Shown piece after piece: positions 62,596 to 64,000 of a stretch of 64,000 nucleotides of DNA (the stretch's first letter is position 1; every line of letters begins with the position of its first letter). The notes beneath the pieces are model-generated. The model had not been told where the DNA came from and searched no databases. It saw only the letters and a program-made list of their open reading frames with translations. The position numbers and the translations under genes are program-made. Source of the DNA: an uncultured Pelagibacteraceae bacterium (GTDB lineage Bacteria; Pseudomonadota; Alphaproteobacteria; Pelagibacterales; Pelagibacteraceae); assembly GCA_902546765.1 (NCBI GenBank), contig CACCLG010000003.1, forward strand, positions 1-64,000. Direction: 5' to 3'.

Positions 62596-63499
62596 TAATT
62601 GTGCTATTTTGTTTAATTTTTTTGTAAAGATTTAATGAAAAACTATTTAATTGTCTATTTTGTTCAAAATTAATTTGTTTTTTTATTTCTAAATCAGGAT
62701 CGATCTTACTTTTAACTTCTCTTTTTTGATTTAATTTAATCAATAAATTACCATTTGGGTTTTCAATTGGATTGCTGATTTGACCTTCATTCAGTCTAGA
62801 AATTTGTTTTTTTAATTTTTCATTAAGATTGTTTTTATTTATCCATCCAATTTTACCACCATTCACAGACGTGTCAGAAATACTGTATTTGCTCGCGGCA
62901 GCCTCAAAACCATAATTCTCTATAAAATCCAACAATTGTTTATAGTCAGTACTATAATTGAACAAAATCTCTGATAAGTTATACTCAAAGTTTTTCTCTT
63001 GATTGTTAATAAAAGTTTTTACCTTATTTTTAATTTTATTTTCATCAATTTTTACTTTGTCTTTGAATTTTTCGTAAATTAAAGAATTCCAAAGTCTCTC
63101 TATCAATAATTTTTCTTTTAATATTTTTATGTTGAAACCTTCTTTTGTTAAAAAATTAGAAAATTGTTTTTTATTTTCAAATCCAAGAGCAGTGTAAGTT
63201 TCCTTCAACAAACTTTCACTAAGTTCAGAATGTTTTTCTAATTTAAAATGTTTTATAACTTCTTTTTTCTTTAAAATTTGACGTATAAGAGAATTCTTAG
63301 ATAATTCATTCAATTCATTTTTATTTAAATTTTTTAATGTAGAATTTAATATAAGTAGATACTTACTCTCATTTTCTATATCAATATTTGTTAAAATTTC
63401 GTTATTAATTTTAAATACAATTTTTATCTCAGAAGTATAAGCCAGGTTAATATGGAGAAAAAATGCTATAAAAAAGAAAATTAATTTTTTTGTTATCAT
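62585..63499 (-). CDS. surA: Periplasmic peptidyl-prolyl isomerase SurA-like
   Basis: Chaperone/isomerase for outer membrane proteins. The 304-residue protein has a signal peptide (KKLIFFFIAFFLHINLAYTS), a SurA N-terminal chaperone part with IKIVFKINNEILTNIDIENE, and one parvulin-like domain (FEYNLSEILFNYSTDY through GGKIGWINKNNL). E. coli SurA has two such domains, so this is a short form. Its position between lptD and pdxA is the conserved order and supports the name. Confidence 0.88.
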   Translation of the reverse strand: MITKKLIFFFIAFFLHINLAYTSEIKIVFKINNEILTNIDIENESKYLLILNSTLKNLNKNELNELSKNSLIRQILKKKEVIKHFKLEKHSELSESLLKETYTALGFENKKQFSNFLTKEGFNIKILKEKLLIERLWNSLIYEKFKDKVKIDENKIKNKVKTFINNQEKNFEYNLSEILFNYSTDYKQLLDFIENYGFEAAASKYSISDTSVNGGKIGWINKNNLNEKLKKQISRLNEGQISNPIENPNGNLLIKLNQKREVKSKIDPDLEIKKQINFEQNRQLNSFSLNLYKKIKQNSTINEY

Positions 63500-64000
63500 T
63501 TATTGATTTATATCTGCACCTTGTCTAAATTCTGCAAAAGGTATAAATTTCAAAGTTAAAAATAAACTTTTTTCAGGCTGCAGATTACCATCTTTATAAA
63601 ACGTTTTATTATATTCAATTGATGCCTTAAGACAGTCAGTTTCATATTCATAAATAAAATCGTAATATTCAGTAAAATCTCTATTTAAATCTTTTGCTAT
63701 ATTAAATTTTAAGCTTTTTTCTTTATCTAATTGTATTGTTGATGAATTAGATATTATTTCATCATTACCAATTACTCCACCTGAGGATAAATAATTAAAA
63801 GTAGATGACATAATGCCATAATTAAGACTAGTGGATATTGAGTCATAATTAGAATTTTTTAGATTATTGTCATACGAAAAACTGTAATCAAAGTTAATTA
63901 TTTGATTAGGAGAAAAAGAAAATTTTCCAACTAAATCTGTTCTCTCTTCATTTAATTTTGTTTTAGATGGTAGACTAGTATTCTTTCTATCACTTATTGA
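63500..64000 (-). CDS. lptD: LPS-assembly protein LptD, C-terminal part (cut by window end)
   Basis: The frame is open from the stop at 63500 to the window edge at 64000; the ATG at 63811 is internal. The visible 166 residues are C-terminal beta-barrel strands with alternating polar and hydrophobic residues: LVGKFSFSPNQIINFDYSFS, SIQLDKEKSLKFNIAKDLNR, FTEYYDFIYEYETDCLKASI and the ending FIPFAEFRQGADINQ. LptD inserts lipopolysaccharide in the outer leaflet. The stop is adjacent to the surA ATG. Confidence 0.85.
   Translation of the reverse strand, partial: SISDRKNTSLPSKTKLNEERTDLVGKFSFSPNQIINFDYSFSYDNNLKNSNYDSISTSLNYGIMSSTFNYLSSGGVIGNDEIISNSSTIQLDKEKSLKFNIAKDLNRDFTEYYDFIYEYETDCLKASIEYNKTFYKDGNLQPEKSLFLTLKFIPFAEFRQGADINQ

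Noticed and set aside
1-64000. tRNA, rRNA, CRISPR, insertion sequence or prophage
   Set aside because: No cloverleaf in any gap, no direct-repeat arrays and no transposase, integrase or phage structural genes; coding density leaves no room for them.

Overview
This 64 kb window is a tightly packed, A+T-rich bacterial chromosome segment with about 70 genes. Intergenic gaps are mostly under 100 bp and many start and stop codons overlap (ATGA, TAATG). There are no rRNA or tRNA genes, insertion sequences, phage genes or CRISPR arrays that I can see. Gene order and content point to an alphaproteobacterium of the SAR11 (Pelagibacterales) type: very low G+C, a streamlined layout, a tandem glycine riboswitch in front of gcvTHP, an NAD-linked formate dehydrogenase with its molybdenum cofactor genes, and lptD-surA-pdxA-rsmA. 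The taxonomic call is inference from these traits, not a database result.

Layout. 0-3.5 kb: the end of guaB, a TPR protein, guaA and panB. 3.5-8 kb: TerC, a secreted TPR protein, the 5-oxoprolinase genes (pxpA divergent from pxpBC) and a DMT transporter. 8-12.5 kb: promoter, tandem glycine riboswitch and gcvT-gcvH-gcvP. 12.5-17.5 kb: a fatty-acid modification cluster (FAD oxidoreductase, DUF1365, CFA-type methyltransferase, DUF3833 lipoprotein, SDR, TspO). 17.5-19.5 kb: a DAO-family oxidase, a TauE exporter and a previously uncalled 58-residue membrane ORF. 19.5-34.7 kb: a molybdenum region with moaB, msrPQ, moaEDCA, an aldehyde dehydrogenase with DUF779 and GYD proteins, fdsA-fdsB-fdhD, an HPP protein, an IscU/NifU-like protein, mobA and moeA. 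34.7-39 kb: DMT transporter, creatinase, glycine amidinotransferase and threonine aldolase, the most unusual operon in the window. 39-44.3 kb: small unknown proteins, a hydroxyacid dehydrogenase, YajQ, an iron alcohol dehydrogenase, a PhyH dioxygenase and a MOSC protein. 44.3-50.7 kb: MFS and DMT transporters, gshB-gshA and a YyaL-like protein. 50.7-58.2 kb: an HD-domain protein with PhnZ/MIOX-like metal ligands, purF-cvpA, an RND exporter, dnaB, rplI, rpsR and rpsF. 58.2-64 kb: fabD-fabG-acpP-gmk, then rsmA, pdxA, surA and lptD (cut by the window edge) on the other strand.

How the genes fit together. A C1/glycine theme recurs. The glycine cleavage system, under glycine sensing, makes methylene-THF; formate dehydrogenase plus a full Mo-cofactor set oxidises formate; and the creatinase/amidinotransferase/threonine aldolase operon touches glycine, sarcosine and guanidino compounds. 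The amidinotransferase and creatinase-like hydrolase could form a glycine-primed arginase cycle or a creatine-to-sarcosine route; neither is proven by sequence alone. Oxidative-stress and sulfur functions (msrPQ, glutathione synthesis, the CFA/DUF1365 cluster, TspO) are also concentrated here.
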